64,000 nucleotides of DNA from Pantoea sp. AS-PWVM4 (GCF_000468095.1 NZ_ASZC01000005.1:186001-250000); one strand, 5' to 3'; numbered from the stretch's first letter, positions 37,753 to 49,662 are shown. Notes: generated from the sequence alone by a model not told the origin. Program-made: numbers and translations.

Positions 37753-39684
37753 ATGAAGCGTCTCTCTCTCAGCGCAATGGGTCTCGGCATCAAGCTGTCT
37801 GTACTGACGTCTTTAAGCGTAGCCGTGGTACTGCTGACCCTCACCCTGACCCTGAGCCACAACGCCGCTCGCCAGCTGGAGCAACTGGCGACTGACGATA
37901 TGCAAAATCAGGTGCAGGGCATCAGCGAGATGGCCACCATGTTTAATACCACCCTCTCTGCCGAGGTGGCGAATTACACCCGATTGTTTCAGAGTTTTCT
38001 GCCGAAGCGCTTTAGTCGCGATGAAAGCGCCCGCATCCAGGTGGGTGACATCAGCACGCCGACCCTGCGTGCCGGGCTGAAAACCCTCAACCTTGACCAG
38101 ATTGCGGTGGATGATTTCCTCGATCGTACCGGTGCCGTGTCGACTGTTTTCGTGCGTGACGGTGATGATTATGTCCGTATCGCAACGTCGCTGAAGAAGG
38201 AAGACGGCAACCGTGCGATCGGTACCCGACTGGACCGCAGCAGCGCCGCCTGGCGTAACGTCAATCAGGGCAACGTTTATCGTGGCCTGGCTACCTTGTT
38301 TGGTCACCGTTACATCACGCAATATCAGCCCGTCACCGATGACAGCGGTGCGGTGATCGGCATCCTGTTCGTCGGGGTACAAATCGATAAACAGTACGCG
38401 CTGATGCGCGAAAAAGTGCTGGCCCGCCATCTCGGCGACAGCGGGCGCTTCTTTGTGCTGAACGGTGCAGCCGGTGCCACTCAGGGACAATATCTGTTTG
38501 ATAGCCAGCGCGAAGGCAAATTGCCGCAGTGGAGTGCGGCGACACAGCAACAATTGCTGAACGAGCCAAAAGGTCTGGTCGCCATTCCGCTGGACGGTGA
38601 AACCAAACTTCTGGCCTGGCAGCAGTTGCCGGGCTGGAACTGGATTATTGCCGGGGAAGTCAGCCAGGCCAGCCTGCTGGCTCCGATTACCCAAAGCCGT
38701 AACCTGTTTATCGCTATAGGTCTGGCGTTGGTGATTGCCTTTGCCATCGGCTTTATGTGGTACAGCCGCCGGGCCATCACCCGCCCGCTTCATCAGGTGA
38801 TCCATTTAGCCGAGGAGTATGCGGCAGGGAATCTCCAGGCGCATCTCGACTCGACTCGCCATGATGAAATTGGCCAGTTAGTGGCGGCGATTAACGGCAT
38901 TGGTGATGGCCTGGAGCAGATCGTCGGTCAGGTGCGCCAGACTGCACAGCAGATCAGCCAGGGCACCGACAATATTGCCGCCAGCAGCCAGAACATCAGC
39001 GAACAGATTGGTCGCCAGGCCAGCAGCGTGGAACAAACCTCCGCCAGCATGGAACAGTTTGGCGCAACCGTAGCGCAAACTGCGGCCAACGTGCGCCAGG
39101 CGCTGGTATTGGTGGGTGAGACTGACCAGACCGTGTCCCAGGGTGGCAAAACCGTATCACGTTCGGTCAGCACCATGACCGAAATACGCGTCGCCTCGCA
39201 AAGCATCGCCGATATCACCCATGTGATTGAATCTATCGCGTTCCAGACCAATATCCTGGCACTGAATGCGGCGGTAGAAGCGGCACGAGCCGGTGAGCAT
39301 GGTAAAGGCTTTGCCGTGGTGGCGGCGGAAGTTCGCGCACTGGCGCAGCGCAGCGCCCAGGCAGCCAAAGAGATTGACGGACTGATCACCAGCTCCATCA
39401 GTAAGGTAGCGGAAGGTCATGCCCTGTCTGAGCAGACGCGTGATGCCATGCAACACATTGTGGAACATATCACGCAGGTAAAAGCCCTGATGGGTGAGAT
39501 CAATGTTGCCGCACAGGAACAGGCCGCAGGCATTGGTCAGGTGAATCTGGCGATGAACCACATCAGCCAGGCTACCCATCAGAACAGCGATCTGGTGACT
39601 GAATCTGAGGCCACCGCCCAAAGTCTCAGTCAGCAGGGCCATCATCTGACCCAGTTGGTGAGTATTTTTCATCTCAAGTCATAA
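37753..39684 (+). CDS. Methyl-accepting chemotaxis protein with Cache sensor domain
   Basis: 643 residues. TM1 spans about 12-34; a large periplasmic region (about 40-310) fits a single Cache fold with [17 protein letters not shown] and [22 protein letters not shown]2 covers about 320-340 ([20 protein letters not shown]), and HAMP and the signalling domain follow, with the tip [22 protein letters not shown]. No C-terminal CheR-binding pentapeptide is seen. Cache receptors often sense organic acids or amino acids; this ligand is unknown. It is inserted between yjfP and bsmA, where E. coli has other genes. Confidence 0.93.
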   Translation: MKRLSLSAMGLGIKLSVLTSLSVAVVLLTLTLTLSHNAARQLEQLATDDMQNQVQGISEMATMFNTTLSAEVANYTRLFQSFLPKRFSRDESARIQVGDISTPTLRAGLKTLNLDQIAVDDFLDRTGAVSTVFVRDGDDYVRIATSLKKEDGNRAIGTRLDRSSAAWRNVNQGNVYRGLATLFGHRYITQYQPVTDDSGAVIGILFVGVQIDKQYALMREKVLARHLGDSGRFFVLNGAAGATQGQYLFDSQREGKLPQWSAATQQQLLNEPKGLVAIPLDGETKLLAWQQLPGWNWIIAGEVSQASLLAPITQSRNLFIAIGLALVIAFAIGFMWYSRRAITRPLHQVIHLAEEYAAGNLQAHLDSTRHDEIGQLVAAINGIGDGLEQIVGQVRQTAQQISQGTDNIAASSQNISEQIGRQASSVEQTSASMEQFGATVAQTAANVRQALVLVGETDQTVSQGGKTVSRSVSTMTEIRVASQSIADITHVIESIAFQTNILALNAAVEAARAGEHGKGFAVVAAEVRALAQRSAQAAKEIDGLITSSISKVAEGHALSEQTRDAMQHIVEHITQVKALMGEINVAAQEQAAGIGQVNLAMNHISQATHQNSDLVTESEATAQSLSQQGHHLTQLVSIFHLKS

Positions 39685-39739
39685 TGCGGCACGGGAAGAT
39701 GGCATACACTTGAGCCATCTTCCCTGAACCGGAGCTACC

Positions 39740-40066
39740 ATGCGCGTTTCGTTATTTCTGGCCTTCAGCCTGCTGTTGAGCGGCTGCTCGGCACTGACGC
39801 CAACTCCCAAAGCGCCACCGCCACCCACCACACATGCTCAGGAAATTAATCGAGCGCAGAGCTACGGCCTGCCCAAACTCGGTACCATCAGCGCTCAGGT
39901 GCGCGGCTCGCCGGATGATGCCCAGCGCGCTATCGCCGCCAGAGCGAATCAGTTGGGTGCGACGTATTATCAGGTTTTGATGCTGGATGAGACGGTTTTG
40001 CCCGGTTTCTGGTACGCCACCGCCATCCTTTATGGCCCCTCAACCGGAACAGGCTCGCAGCAGTAA
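39740..40066 (+). CDS. bsmA: BsmA (YjfO), biofilm peroxide-resistance lipoprotein
   Basis: 108 residues. The signal peptide MRVSLFLAFSLLLSGC has a lipobox (LLSG-C), so it is a lipoprotein. The YhcN/BsmA-like domain is clear: GTISAQVRGSPDDAQRAIAA and GATYYQVLMLDETVLPGFWY align with E. coli BsmA (VRGSPDDA, YYVVVMVDETIVTGQWY). In E. coli it is linked to peroxide resistance and biofilm formation. The last 27 nt overlap the 3' end of convergent aidB. Confidence 0.9.
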   Translation: MRVSLFLAFSLLLSGCSALTPTPKAPPPPTTHAQEINRAQSYGLPKLGTISAQVRGSPDDAQRAIAARANQLGATYYQVLMLDETVLPGFWYATAILYGPSTGTGSQQ

Positions 40067-41668
40067 CCGCGAGTTAAGATCGTAGCTTAATGGCCGCTGC
40101 CCGCGCGTATCAAGAAACTGCTGACACCAGCCATCGGCCAGTGGCGGTTCAGCCACTTTGAGCAGGATGGCCGCCGTGGCCAGTTGCAACAATTCCGTCG
40201 TGACCGCGCGCGCTTGCCCCTCCTGCACATTGCCGAGACGCAAACGCAGTTGCCGCCAGCGACGGTCGAAATGACGGTTGCAGCCTTTGACTGTCTCCAG
40301 TTCGTCACTGATCATCGCCAGCATATCGGATTGCCGGTTCAGAACCCGTAGCACATCCAGGCACATCACATTGCCGGATCCTTCCCAGATGCTGTTGACC
40401 GGCATCTCACGATACAGGCGTGGCAGTTCGCTTTCTTCGCAATAACCAATGCCGCCGAGCACCTCCATAGCTTCGGCCACAAAGGGTATCCCGGCCTGGC
40501 AAATAACATACTTGGCTGCGGGGGTGAACAGCCGCGCATAGAGGCGCTCATGCTCGCTGACCGGGGTTGACCAGGCTCGAGCCAGACGCAGCAGCAGGGC
40601 TGTTTGTCCCTCTAACTGGAGCGCCTGCTGTGCCAGCACCGTGCGCATCAGGGGCTGATCGCTGAGATTTTTGCCCATCACCTGGCGTTGTTGCGCGTGA
40701 TACAGGGCGATGGAGAAGGCGCGACGCATCAGCCCGTGACTGCCAAGCGCGCAATCGAAACGCGTCATTCCTCCCATCTTCAGAATCAGACGGATGCCTT
40801 CGCCCTCTTCGCCCATTAACCAGCCGATGGCGTCCTGGAATTCCACTTCGCAGCTGGCATTGGAACGGTTGCCGAGTTTGTCTTTCAGACGTTCAAGCCG
40901 AATGGCGTTACGCTCGCCATCCGGTAACAGGCGCGGCAGGAAAAAGCAGCTCAGGCCACCCGCGGTCTGTGCCAGGATCAGGTGCGCATCGCTTTGCGGC
41001 ACCGAGAAAAACCATTTATGCCCGACGATACGATAAGCCTCACCTGGCCCACGCCCTCCCAGCGGTTCCGCGCGTGTGCTGTTGCTCAGCACATCAGTGC
41101 CGCCCTGCTTCTCGGTCATCCCCATGCCAATCAGCAAACCGCGCTTTTTATTACCGGGTTGATGATGCGCATCATAACGGTCGCTCAGTAACGCATCGCG
41201 CCAGTCGGCGTAGGGTTCGGGTAGATAGTTTTGCAGCAGCGGGATGGCGGCATGGGTCATGGTCACCGGACAAAGAGAGCCCGCTTCCACCTGCGCGTGC
41301 AAAATAAAACGCGCGGCGCGCGCGACCATCGCATTGGGTTGTACATCGGGTTGCCAGCTCAGATTATGCAGGCGGCTGGCACATAATCCCTGCATCAACA
41401 GATGCCAGGCAGGATGAAAACGCACCTCATCCAGTCGTTCGCCGCGCGCGTCATAGCGCACCAATTCCGGTGGCTGGGCATTGGCCAGTCGCCCCAGTTC
41501 GAGTGATTCGGCACTGCCGAGTTGCAGGCCCACAGAGGCCAGCCACTCTCGATCCCAGCTGGCACCTTCACGCGCGACAGCTTCGCATAACGGCAGATCG
41601 CGGGTGAACAGGTTGCTGTTGCTCAGTGGCTGAGGTTGATTGAAAACGTTGTGAGTGGTCCAGGTCAT
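40040..41668 (-). CDS. aidB: AidB, acyl-CoA dehydrogenase-like protein of the adaptive response
   Basis: 542 residues (E. coli 541). It has an acyl-CoA dehydrogenase fold with FAD (GMGMTEKQGGTDVLSNSTRA, FFSVPQSDAHLILAQ, EVLGGIGYCEESELPRLYRE) and a C-terminal DNA-binding region. In E. coli it is induced by Ada under alkylation stress and is thought to shield DNA; isovaleryl-CoA dehydrogenase activity is weak. The coding 3' end overlaps that of bsmA by 27 nt, so the two mRNAs are complementary at their ends. Confidence 0.95.
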   Translation of the reverse strand: MTWTTHNVFNQPQPLSNSNLFTRDLPLCEAVAREGASWDREWLASVGLQLGSAESLELGRLANAQPPELVRYDARGERLDEVRFHPAWHLLMQGLCASRLHNLSWQPDVQPNAMVARAARFILHAQVEAGSLCPVTMTHAAIPLLQNYLPEPYADWRDALLSDRYDAHHQPGNKKRGLLIGMGMTEKQGGTDVLSNSTRAEPLGGRGPGEAYRIVGHKWFFSVPQSDAHLILAQTAGGLSCFFLPRLLPDGERNAIRLERLKDKLGNRSNASCEVEFQDAIGWLMGEEGEGIRLILKMGGMTRFDCALGSHGLMRRAFSIALYHAQQRQVMGKNLSDQPLMRTVLAQQALQLEGQTALLLRLARAWSTPVSEHERLYARLFTPAAKYVICQAGIPFVAEAMEVLGGIGYCEESELPRLYREMPVNSIWEGSGNVMCLDVLRVLNRQSDMLAMISDELETVKGCNRHFDRRWRQLRLRLGNVQEGQARAVTTELLQLATAAILLKVAEPPLADGWCQQFLDTRGQRPLSYDLNSRLLLRACSG

Positions 41669-41753
41669 AACGGCTCCTCGCGCTTACCCGTCACACTAAG
41701 TATGAGGACGACGCGCAGTTATGCCTGGCACAGAAACTAATTTGCGGCGGGGA

Positions 41754-42488
41754 TCACGCCTGACGTTGGCGTACGGCCTCAAACAGGCAAATGCCGGTGG
41801 CTACCGAGACGTTGAGGGAGGAGACGCTGCCCGCCATCGGAATGCTGATCAGTTCATCGCAATGTTCACGGGTCAGACGGCGCATGCCCTCACCTTCCGC
41901 ACCCATCACCAGCGCCAGGGACGCCGGCAGCTTGCTCTGATACAGCGTATGATCGGCTTCACCGGCGGTACCGACGATCCAGATCTGATATTCCTGGAGC
42001 AGACGCATGGTGCGCGCCAGGTTGGTGACACGAATCAACGGGACGTTTTCTGCGGCACCACAAGCCACTTTCTTCGCCGTCGCATTCAGTTGCGCCGAGC
42101 GATCTTTTGGCACGATCACCGCGTGTACACCAGCCGCATCGGCACTGCGCAGGCAGGCACCGAGGTTATGCGGATCGGTAACACCATCAAGGATCAACAG
42201 GAACGGATTCTCGATGGATTCCAGCAGATCCGGGAGATCCCCTTCCTGATAATTTTTACCCGGCTTCACGCGCGCCACGATACCCTGATGTACCCCGCCT
42301 TCTGCCTGACTATCGAGCCACTGGCGGTTCGCGACTTGCACGGCAATTCCCTGAGCTTCCAATGCCGCGATCAGCGGTTGCAGGCGACGATCGTCACGGC
42401 CTTTGAGGATAAAGACTTCCTGAAAACGCTGGGGGTCACGCTCCAGCAACGCCTGCACGGCATGGATACCAAAAATTATTTCACTCAT
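41754..42488 (-). CDS. rlmB: RlmB, 23S rRNA 2'-O-methyltransferase (Gm2251)
   Basis: 244 residues. SpoU-family N-terminal substrate-binding domain ([17 protein letters not shown]) and knotted C-terminal SAM domain with motifs [34 protein letters not shown] and [15 protein letters not shown]. It methylates G2251 in the P-loop of 23S rRNA. It lies downstream of rnr in the same direction, as in E. coli, separated by a REP-like repeat. Confidence 0.97.
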   Translation of the reverse strand: MSEIIFGIHAVQALLERDPQRFQEVFILKGRDDRRLQPLIAALEAQGIAVQVANRQWLDSQAEGGVHQGIVARVKPGKNYQEGDLPDLLESIENPFLLILDGVTDPHNLGACLRSADAAGVHAVIVPKDRSAQLNATAKKVACGAAENVPLIRVTNLARTMRLLQEYQIWIVGTAGEADHTLYQSKLPASLALVMGAEGEGMRRLTREHCDELISIPMAGSVSSLNVSVATGICLFEAVRQRQA

Positions 42489-42516
42489 TACTTAGCTCAA
42501 GGTTGGATGTCGAACA

Positions 42517-42574
42517 GTAGCGGCGCAATTCATTGCGCGCTTTGTAAAATCTGCGCGATAAGTCGCACCGCTAC
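42517..42574. repeat. REP-like palindromic repeat (copy 5)
   Basis: The most diverged copy: GTAGCGGCGCAATTCATTGCGCG at the left (compensating changes keep the palindrome) and ATAAGTCGCACCGCTAC at the right. It lies at the 3' end of rnr, 25 nt past the stop, ahead of rlmB. It is the only copy between genes that run in the same direction. Confidence 0.8.
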
Positions 42575-42598
42575 GAAATGTGCCGGAACTTTATGGCA

Positions 42599-45037
42599 TC
42601 AGGCTTCGCTGGTTTTCTTCTTCGCCGCACGCTTCGCTTTTGTGGCGGCGGCGATTTTACGGGTTTTTTCGGAGACTTTTTTGCTTTTTTTCTCGCTTTT
42701 CGCTTTGGCTGGTTTTTTCTTGCCACTGCGGAAAGCCTCATCCGGCTCGAAATTCACGCTTTTACCGGCGTCACGGCGACGCTTCGCCGGAGGTTTGCCG
42801 CCACGCTTCTCGCGCTCACGGACGGTTTTGCCCTCACCACGCGGCACACGCTTGCTGGAAATCAGCGCGAAGTCGATTTTGCGTTCATCCATATGCACCG
42901 CTTCAACCCGTACTTCTACCGCGTCACCGAGACGATAAGTACGTCCGCCGGACTCGCCGATCAGGCGTTGGCCCACCGGATCGAAACGATAGTAATCATT
43001 ATCCAGCGATGACACATGCACCAGACCATCGATAAACAAATCGTTGAGACGCACGAAGAAACCGAAACCGGTCACACTGGAGATCACACCGTTAAAGACG
43101 TTTCCCACCTGATCCTGCATAAAGTCGCATTTCAGCCAGTCGGCGACGTCACGGGTGGCTTCGTCAGCACGGCGCTCAGTCATCGAGCAGTGCTGACCGA
43201 GTTGCAGCATCTGCTGCATGTCGTAGTGATAACCACCGGTAGCCGTGGTGTTGCCCTTCTCTTCACCCTGCTCTTTCGCCAGCAGATACTTGATAGCGCG
43301 ATGCAGCAGCAGATCCGGGTAGCGGCGAATCGGCGAAGTAAAGTGTGCATACGACGCCAGCGCAAGGCCAAAGTGGCCGCGGTTTTCCGGGTCGTACACC
43401 GCTTGTTTCATCGAACGCAGCAGCATGGTTTGCAGCATTTCCGCGTCCGGTCGATCGGCGATTTGCGTCAGCAACTCGGCATAATCGATCGGCTGCGGTT
43501 TGCTGCCACCCGGCAGGCTCAGGCCCAGTTCGTTGAGCACGGTACGGAAACTGGTGATGCTGTCATCACTGGGACGATCGTGATCGCGGAACAACGCGGG
43601 TTCTTCGTTCTTCTCAACAAAGCGCGCTGAAGCGATGTTAGCGAGGATCATGCACTCTTCAATCAGCTTGTGCGCATCGTTACGGACCGTGCGCTCGACA
43701 CGTTCAATGCGGCGATCGGCGTTGAAGATAAATTTGGCTTCTTCGGTTTCAAACGAGATGCCGCCACGCTGTTCACGCGCCTTTTCCAGCACCTGGTACA
43801 TCCGATGCAACTCTTCAAGATGCTTCACCAGTGGGGCATATTGCTCACGCAGCTCCGGGTTACCTTGCAGAATGTTCCACACTTTGGTGTAGGTCAGACG
43901 TGCGTGTGAATTCATCACCGCTTCATAGTGTTTGTAACCGGTGAGTTTACCGCTGGCGGAGATGGTCATTTCACACACCATACACAGGCGATCGACCTGC
44001 GGATTGAGTGAGCACAGACCATTCGACAGCACTTCCGGCAGCATCGGGACAACCTGGGACGGGAAATAGACCGACGTGCCGCGCTGGTGTGCTTCGTTGT
44101 CCAGCGCGGTGCCCGGACGCACGTAATAGCTGACATCGGCAATCGCTACCCATAAGCGCCAGCCGCCACCGCGTTTTTTCTCGCAGTAGACCGCATCGTC
44201 GAAATCGCGTGCATCTTCACCATCAATGGTGACTAACGGCAGTTGGCGCAAATCGACACGGCCTTTCTTCGCCGCTTCTGGTACTTCTTCTTTCAGTTGG
44301 GCGATCTGCTTTTCTACCGCTTCCGGCCAAACATGGGGGATTTCATGGGTGCGCAGCGCCATATCAACGGCCAGACCGGTTCCCATGTTGTCACCGAGCA
44401 CTTCGGTGACTTTACCCAATGCCTTGGTACGACGTGTTGGTCGCTGGGTGATCTCCACCACCACCACGGATCCCATACGCGCATTCAGCGTCTGGTCCTG
44501 CGGGATCAGGATATCAAAGCTCAGGCGGCTGTCGTCCGGCACCACAAACCCCGTACCGGCATCGGTAAAGTAACGACCAACAATCTGGCTGTTGCGCGGT
44601 TCCAGTACCCGCACCACGCGTGCCTCGCGGCGGCCTTTACGATCCGCACCGCCAGGTTGTGCCAGAATCACGTCGCCGTGCAGACACAATTTCAACTGCT
44701 CTGCGGAGAGATAGAAATCATCTTTCTGTCCTTCCACACGCAGGAAACCATAGCCATCACGGTGACCAATGACTTTACCGCGTAGCAGATCGAGACGTTC
44801 TGGCAGGGCGTAACATTGACGGCGGGTAAATACCAGTTGACCATCACGTTCCATCGCACGCAGACGACGACGCAACGCTTCCAGCTGCTCCTCGCTGGTG
44901 ATGTTAAGTTCCTGCGCGATGTCCTCGCGGTTGGCAGGTTTTTCACGCTTTTCTAATAGCGCGAGGATAAATTCCCGACTTGGAATCGGGTTTTCATATT
45001 TTTCAGCTTCTCTGTCCTGAAAAGGGTCTTTTGACAT
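42599..45037 (-). CDS. rnr: RNase R, 3'-5' exoribonuclease
   Basis: 812 residues (E. coli 813). The layout is an N-terminal HTH (about 20-85), two cold-shock domains, the RNB catalytic domain ([20 protein letters not shown] with the catalytic Asp cluster near 270-280), an S1 domain ([20 protein letters not shown]), and a Lys-rich tail of about 90 residues ending [11 protein letters not shown]. It degrades structured RNA and, with tmRNA-SmpB, non-stop mRNAs. It starts 16 nt after nsrR, matching the E. coli nsrR-rnr-rlmB operon. Confidence 0.98.
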   Translation of the reverse strand: MSKDPFQDREAEKYENPIPSREFILALLEKREKPANREDIAQELNITSEEQLEALRRRLRAMERDGQLVFTRRQCYALPERLDLLRGKVIGHRDGYGFLRVEGQKDDFYLSAEQLKLCLHGDVILAQPGGADRKGRREARVVRVLEPRNSQIVGRYFTDAGTGFVVPDDSRLSFDILIPQDQTLNARMGSVVVVEITQRPTRRTKALGKVTEVLGDNMGTGLAVDMALRTHEIPHVWPEAVEKQIAQLKEEVPEAAKKGRVDLRQLPLVTIDGEDARDFDDAVYCEKKRGGGWRLWVAIADVSYYVRPGTALDNEAHQRGTSVYFPSQVVPMLPEVLSNGLCSLNPQVDRLCMVCEMTISASGKLTGYKHYEAVMNSHARLTYTKVWNILQGNPELREQYAPLVKHLEELHRMYQVLEKAREQRGGISFETEEAKFIFNADRRIERVERTVRNDAHKLIEECMILANIASARFVEKNEEPALFRDHDRPSDDSITSFRTVLNELGLSLPGGSKPQPIDYAELLTQIADRPDAEMLQTMLLRSMKQAVYDPENRGHFGLALASYAHFTSPIRRYPDLLLHRAIKYLLAKEQGEEKGNTTATGGYHYDMQQMLQLGQHCSMTERRADEATRDVADWLKCDFMQDQVGNVFNGVISSVTGFGFFVRLNDLFIDGLVHVSSLDNDYYRFDPVGQRLIGESGGRTYRLGDAVEVRVEAVHMDERKIDFALISSKRVPRGEGKTVREREKRGGKPPAKRRRDAGKSVNFEPDEAFRSGKKKPAKAKSEKKSKKVSEKTRKIAAATKAKRAAKKKTSEA

Positions 45038-45053
45038 TACGGTTCCTCCGATG

Positions 45054-45497
45054 TCATTTTTGATGGATTGCCACCGGCGGTTCGGACAATAAAATTTGGT
45101 ACAAAGGGTCGTTACCTTTGACGAGATCGGCCAGGGTGTAGTTATCCAGTTCTTTCAGAAATAACTGGACCGCATCGTTCAAGGCTTTACGCAAGCGACA
45201 GGCTGGCGTAATCGAACATTCACTACAATTAACCAATTGTAATGGCTCCATTTTTCTTACAACGTCGCCAATGACAATTTTTTCCGGGTCCATGCCTAAA
45301 CGAATTCCGCCGTTTTTACCGCGCGTTGCGGCCACAAACCCGGCCCGACTGAGTTGGTTGATGATTTTGACCATGTGATTACGCGACACCCCGTAGGTAT
45401 CGGTCACTTCGGTAATGTTGGTCTGTCTGCCTTCCGGCAACGTCGCCATGTAAATCAGAGCGCGCAGACCATAATCAGTAAAACTTGTAAGCTGCAC
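45054..45497 (-). CDS. nsrR: NsrR, nitric-oxide-sensing Fe-S repressor
   Basis: 147 residues starting at GTG, as in E. coli ([18 protein letters not shown]). Rrf2-family winged HTH (about 25-60, [20 protein letters not shown]) and three Cys ligands for the [2Fe-2S]/[4Fe-4S] cluster in [16 protein letters not shown]. The spacing read from the DNA is C-x2-C-x5-C, whereas E. coli NsrR has C-x4-C-x5-C as I recall it. NO attack on the cluster relieves repression of NO-detoxification genes. It is first in the nsrR-rnr-rlmB unit. Confidence 0.94.
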   Translation of the reverse strand: MQLTSFTDYGLRALIYMATLPEGRQTNITEVTDTYGVSRNHMVKIINQLSRAGFVAATRGKNGGIRLGMDPEKIVIGDVVRKMEPLQLVNCSECSITPACRLRKALNDAVQLFLKELDNYTLADLVKGNDPLYQILLSEPPVAIHQK

Positions 45498-45660
45498 ATT
45501 TACCTCAGTAAATCATCAGATGTTATTGTTATGCGCCAGCGGGCGTGGTGTTTAATTATGATGATAAACCAGTGTGTGAAGGCCGGTGCGTTTTTTTCAG
45601 GCAACTATCGATATTTGCAAGAAAAAATGGTGTGAGCGGAGTCAAAGAGCAGATAAACAG

Positions 45661-45681
45661 AGGCCGGACAGAGTCCGGCCT
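45661..45681 (-). terminator. Terminator after purA
   Basis: AGGCCGGAC-AGA-GTCCGGCCT is a perfect 9-bp stem with a 3-nt loop, starting 8 nt past the purA stop. On the minus strand it is followed by CTGTTTATCT, a modest T-rich stretch. Between it and nsrR (45498-45660) no gene was seen. Confidence 0.7.
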
Positions 45682-45688
45682 GAGGGGA

Positions 45689-47008
<1,320 letters not shown>

Positions 47009-47156
47009 TTAAAAATGGATTCTACCACCTGATTTTCTCACTTTCAGCTCTTTTAGCATACGATTGCGTGGTTTTTTGCCTGAGTTTTGATCGATACAAC
47101 ATCTTGGGGGAAAATTGACTGCGAGACACAATGCCGCTCAGTCAGAACGCGCATTT

Positions 47157-47357
47157 TTAGCTCGCATGGACGCTAACCATGTAATAAATCACCACACCAG
47201 CAACCACCAGTCCACCACCAAACCGATGTAACAAACGATCCGGCATCTGTGCCATTGCCAGAATCATACGCCGCCAGATACGCGGTAAAAACATCGGTCC
47301 CAGCCCTTCCAGAACCAGCACCAAAGCCAGTGCCATCCAGATGGTTGTGTTCATCAT
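47157..47357 (-). CDS. yjeT: YjeT, DUF2065 small membrane protein
   Basis: 66 residues, two hydrophobic helices (MALALVLVLEGLGPMFLP and VVAGVVIYYMV) with a basic loop. It is the E. coli YjeT family, of unknown function, in its usual place between hflC and purA. GGGGAAAG precedes the ATG and directly abuts the T run of the hfl terminator, so expression must depend on readthrough or a promoter in hflC. Confidence 0.92.
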   Translation of the reverse strand: MMNTTIWMALALVLVLEGLGPMFLPRIWRRMILAMAQMPDRLLHRFGGGLVVAGVVIYYMVSVHAS

Positions 47358-47366
47358 TCTTTCCCC

Positions 47367-47396
47367 AAAAAAAAGGCCGACATCATTGTCGGCCTT
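47367..47396 (-). terminator. Terminator after hflC, immediately upstream of yjeT
   Basis: On the minus strand AAGGCCGAC-AATGAT-GTCGGCCTT is a 9-bp stem followed by eight T in total. It ends the miaA-hfq-hflX-hflK-hflC run 16 nt after the hflC stop and lies about 10 nt before the yjeT ATG. Confidence 0.92.
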
Positions 47397-47412
47397 AAAT
47401 TTATATCAGTTA

Positions 47413-48417
47413 TTAACGCGTGGCGTTAGAGGGGGCCTTCATATAACGGAAGAAATCGCTATCCGGGCTTAAAACCAGAATATCCTGATTATCCGCAAAG
47501 CTGTTCTCGTAAGCACGCAGGCTGCGGATAAAGGCGTAGAAATCCGGATCCTGACTGAATGCATCAGCAAACAGTTTCGCCGCTTCAGCATCCCCTTCAC
47601 CGCGGGTGATCAACGCCTGACGCTGCGCTTCAGCCAGCGTACGGGTTACCTGATAATCCGCCTGAGCACGCAATTTTTCCGCCTCTTCCTGGCCTTGTGA
47701 ACGCTGACTACGCGCAACCGCTTCACGCTCAGCGCGCATACGGTTGTAAATAGCGTCAGACACTTCTGTCGGCAGGTTGATCTGCTTAATGCGTACGTCG
47801 ACCACCTCAATACCCAGCGCCGCCATACTGTTCGGGTTCGGTGCCGGTTCATTGCTGTTGGTTTCACGCTCCACTCGTGCTGCCGCGTTGGCAATCGCGT
47901 CGTCGGCCGCTGGCGTCTGAACTTCGTCATCGTTGCCCGCGCTACCAGTGTTCAGCGCATCGCGAACATCAGTGGTCAAACGACCACGGGAGTCAGTCAC
48001 GATGTCTTTCACGTCCAGACGTCCCATTTCAGAACGCAGACGGTCGCTGAATTTACGTTTCAGCAGCACTTCAGCCTGCGAAACGTCACCACCACCCGTT
48101 GCCAGGTAGTAACGGCTGAAATCACTGATACGCCATTTGATGTAGGAATCAACAATCAGATCTTTTTTCTCTTTGGTGACAAAACGATCTGCCTGGTTGT
48201 CCATCGTCTGAATACGTGCGTCCAGCGATTTCACGGTTTCAATAAACGGGATCTTGAAATGCAGACCCGGCGCGTACACCAGCGGTTTGTTTTCGCTGTC
48301 ACGCAGAACCTTGCCGAAACGCAACACGATACCGCGCTGGCCTTCCTGTACCACGAACAGTGACGCGTAAAGCACCACCAGCACTACGATAATTACGGCG
48401 ATAATTGGCTTACGCAT
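47413..48417 (-). CDS. hflC: HflC, FtsH modulator (SPFH family)
   Basis: 334 residues. One N-terminal TM (about 4-22, IAVIIVVLVVLYASLFVVQ) is followed by a periplasmic SPFH/band-7 domain (about 25-230), starting EGQRGIVLRFGKVLRDSEN, and a helical C-terminal part. With HflK it forms a large membrane cage around FtsH and modulates proteolysis of membrane substrates. It starts 3 nt after hflK. Confidence 0.97.
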   Translation of the reverse strand: MRKPIIAVIIVVLVVLYASLFVVQEGQRGIVLRFGKVLRDSENKPLVYAPGLHFKIPFIETVKSLDARIQTMDNQADRFVTKEKKDLIVDSYIKWRISDFSRYYLATGGGDVSQAEVLLKRKFSDRLRSEMGRLDVKDIVTDSRGRLTTDVRDALNTGSAGNDDEVQTPAADDAIANAAARVERETNSNEPAPNPNSMAALGIEVVDVRIKQINLPTEVSDAIYNRMRAEREAVARSQRSQGQEEAEKLRAQADYQVTRTLAEAQRQALITRGEGDAEAAKLFADAFSQDPDFYAFIRSLRAYENSFADNQDILVLSPDSDFFRYMKAPSNATR

Positions 48418-48420
48418 CGA

Positions 48421-49662
48421 TTATTCCCTCCCCATACGCTGGGTATCGTTACGCAGCGCATTAGCGCGACGCTGATCCATGATGCTGCTCGGACTGTACG
48501 ATGAAGTGTCGCTATTGCTGGCGCTGCTATCTGAAACCGGCGGCAGCTTCATCAAATCGGTATTTTTCTGGCCAGGCTGGCCTGGGGCTGCCTGAGCGCC
48601 ACGCATCAGCTGATCCAGCGGCAGGACCATCAGGTTGTTGCCACGATCGTTAACCAGCACTTTGCGGGTATGGCTGAGCACGCGTTCCATACTTTCGATG
48701 TAGAGACGCTCTCTGGTGATTTGCGGAGCGGCTTTATATTCCGGCAACATGCGAGCAAAACGCGCCACTTCACCCTGCGCTTCCAGCACGGTACGCTCTT
48801 TGTAAGCGCGCGCCTCTTCAAGGATACGCTGTGCCTGACCATTCGCGCGCGGCTGTACTTCGTTAGCATAAGCTTCTGCTTCACGTACGTACTGCTCGCG
48901 GTTTTCACGCGCGGCAATCGCATCATCAAATGAGGCTTTCACCTCTTCCGGTGGACGTGCCGCCTGGAAGTTCACATCGAGCAGCGTGATACCCATGTTG
49001 TATGGACGGATGGTTTCGTCTATTTCACGCTGGGTATCGCTACGCACCACGGTACGGCCTTCCGTCAGGATACGATCCATAGTGGAACGACCAATCACGC
49101 CACGCAGCGCGCTGTCAGTTGCCTGGCGCAGGCTATCGTCAGCACTGGTCACGGCAAACAGATAACGCTCCGGATCGGTCACGCGATACTGCACGTTCAT
49201 TTCCACGCGCACCACGTTTTCATCCGACGTCAGCATCACGCCAGAAGCGGCGAGTTCACGCACCGCCTCCACGTTGACGGCCTGGACATGGTCGATAAAA
49301 GTAGGTTTCCAGTTGAGACCAGGCTCAACCAGATGGCTGAATTTGCCGAAACGGGTGACGACGCCGCGCTCCGCTTCTTTAATGGTGTAGAACCCGCTGG
49401 CCGCCCAGATGATCACTGCCGCAGCGGCAACGATGCCAACCAATTTGCCACCGCTACCACCGCTGCGCTGGCCGTTGTTGTCACTCTGTTTGCCACCGCC
49501 CAGTCCACCGAGTTTTTTACTCAGTTTACGGAAGATATCATCCAGATCAGGTGGTCCCTGATCGCGACCTCCTTTGTTTCCCCCAGAGTTGCCGCCTTGA
49601 TTATTGCTGCTTCCCCACGGGTCGCGGTCCTGTCCGTTATTACCGGGCTGATTCCACGCCAT
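48421..49662 (-). CDS. hflK: HflK, FtsH modulator (SPFH family)
   Basis: 413 residues from the ATG at 49662 (MAWNQPGNNGQDRDPWG); a longer reading to 49746 runs into hflX and is rejected. The Gly/Asn-rich cytoplasmic N-terminus (about 1-75) is followed by a TM (about 80-98, VGIVAAAAVIIWAASGFY), an SPFH domain and a C-terminal disordered tail with Pro/Ser-rich sequence. It partners HflC. Confidence 0.97.
   Translation of the reverse strand: MAWNQPGNNGQDRDPWGSSNNQGGNSGGNKGGRDQGPPDLDDIFRKLSKKLGGLGGGKQSDNNGQRSGGSGGKLVGIVAAAAVIIWAASGFYTIKEAERGVVTRFGKFSHLVEPGLNWKPTFIDHVQAVNVEAVRELAASGVMLTSDENVVRVEMNVQYRVTDPERYLFAVTSADDSLRQATDSALRGVIGRSTMDRILTEGRTVVRSDTQREIDETIRPYNMGITLLDVNFQAARPPEEVKASFDDAIAARENREQYVREAEAYANEVQPRANGQAQRILEEARAYKERTVLEAQGEVARFARMLPEYKAAPQITRERLYIESMERVLSHTRKVLVNDRGNNLMVLPLDQLMRGAQAAPGQPGQKNTDLMKLPPVSDSSASNSDTSSYSPSSIMDQRRANALRNDTQRMGRE

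Noticed and set aside
37813..38805. 330-codon open frame antisense to the Cache chemoreceptor gene
   Set aside because: It is the mirror of a conserved coding region, and its composition (His/Gln/Arg-rich) is typical of antisense frames.
41721..42938. 405-codon plus-strand open frame across rlmB and the rnr 3' end
   Set aside because: It runs antisense to two conserved genes and straight through a REP-like repeat; there is no ribosome-binding site and no recognisable domain.
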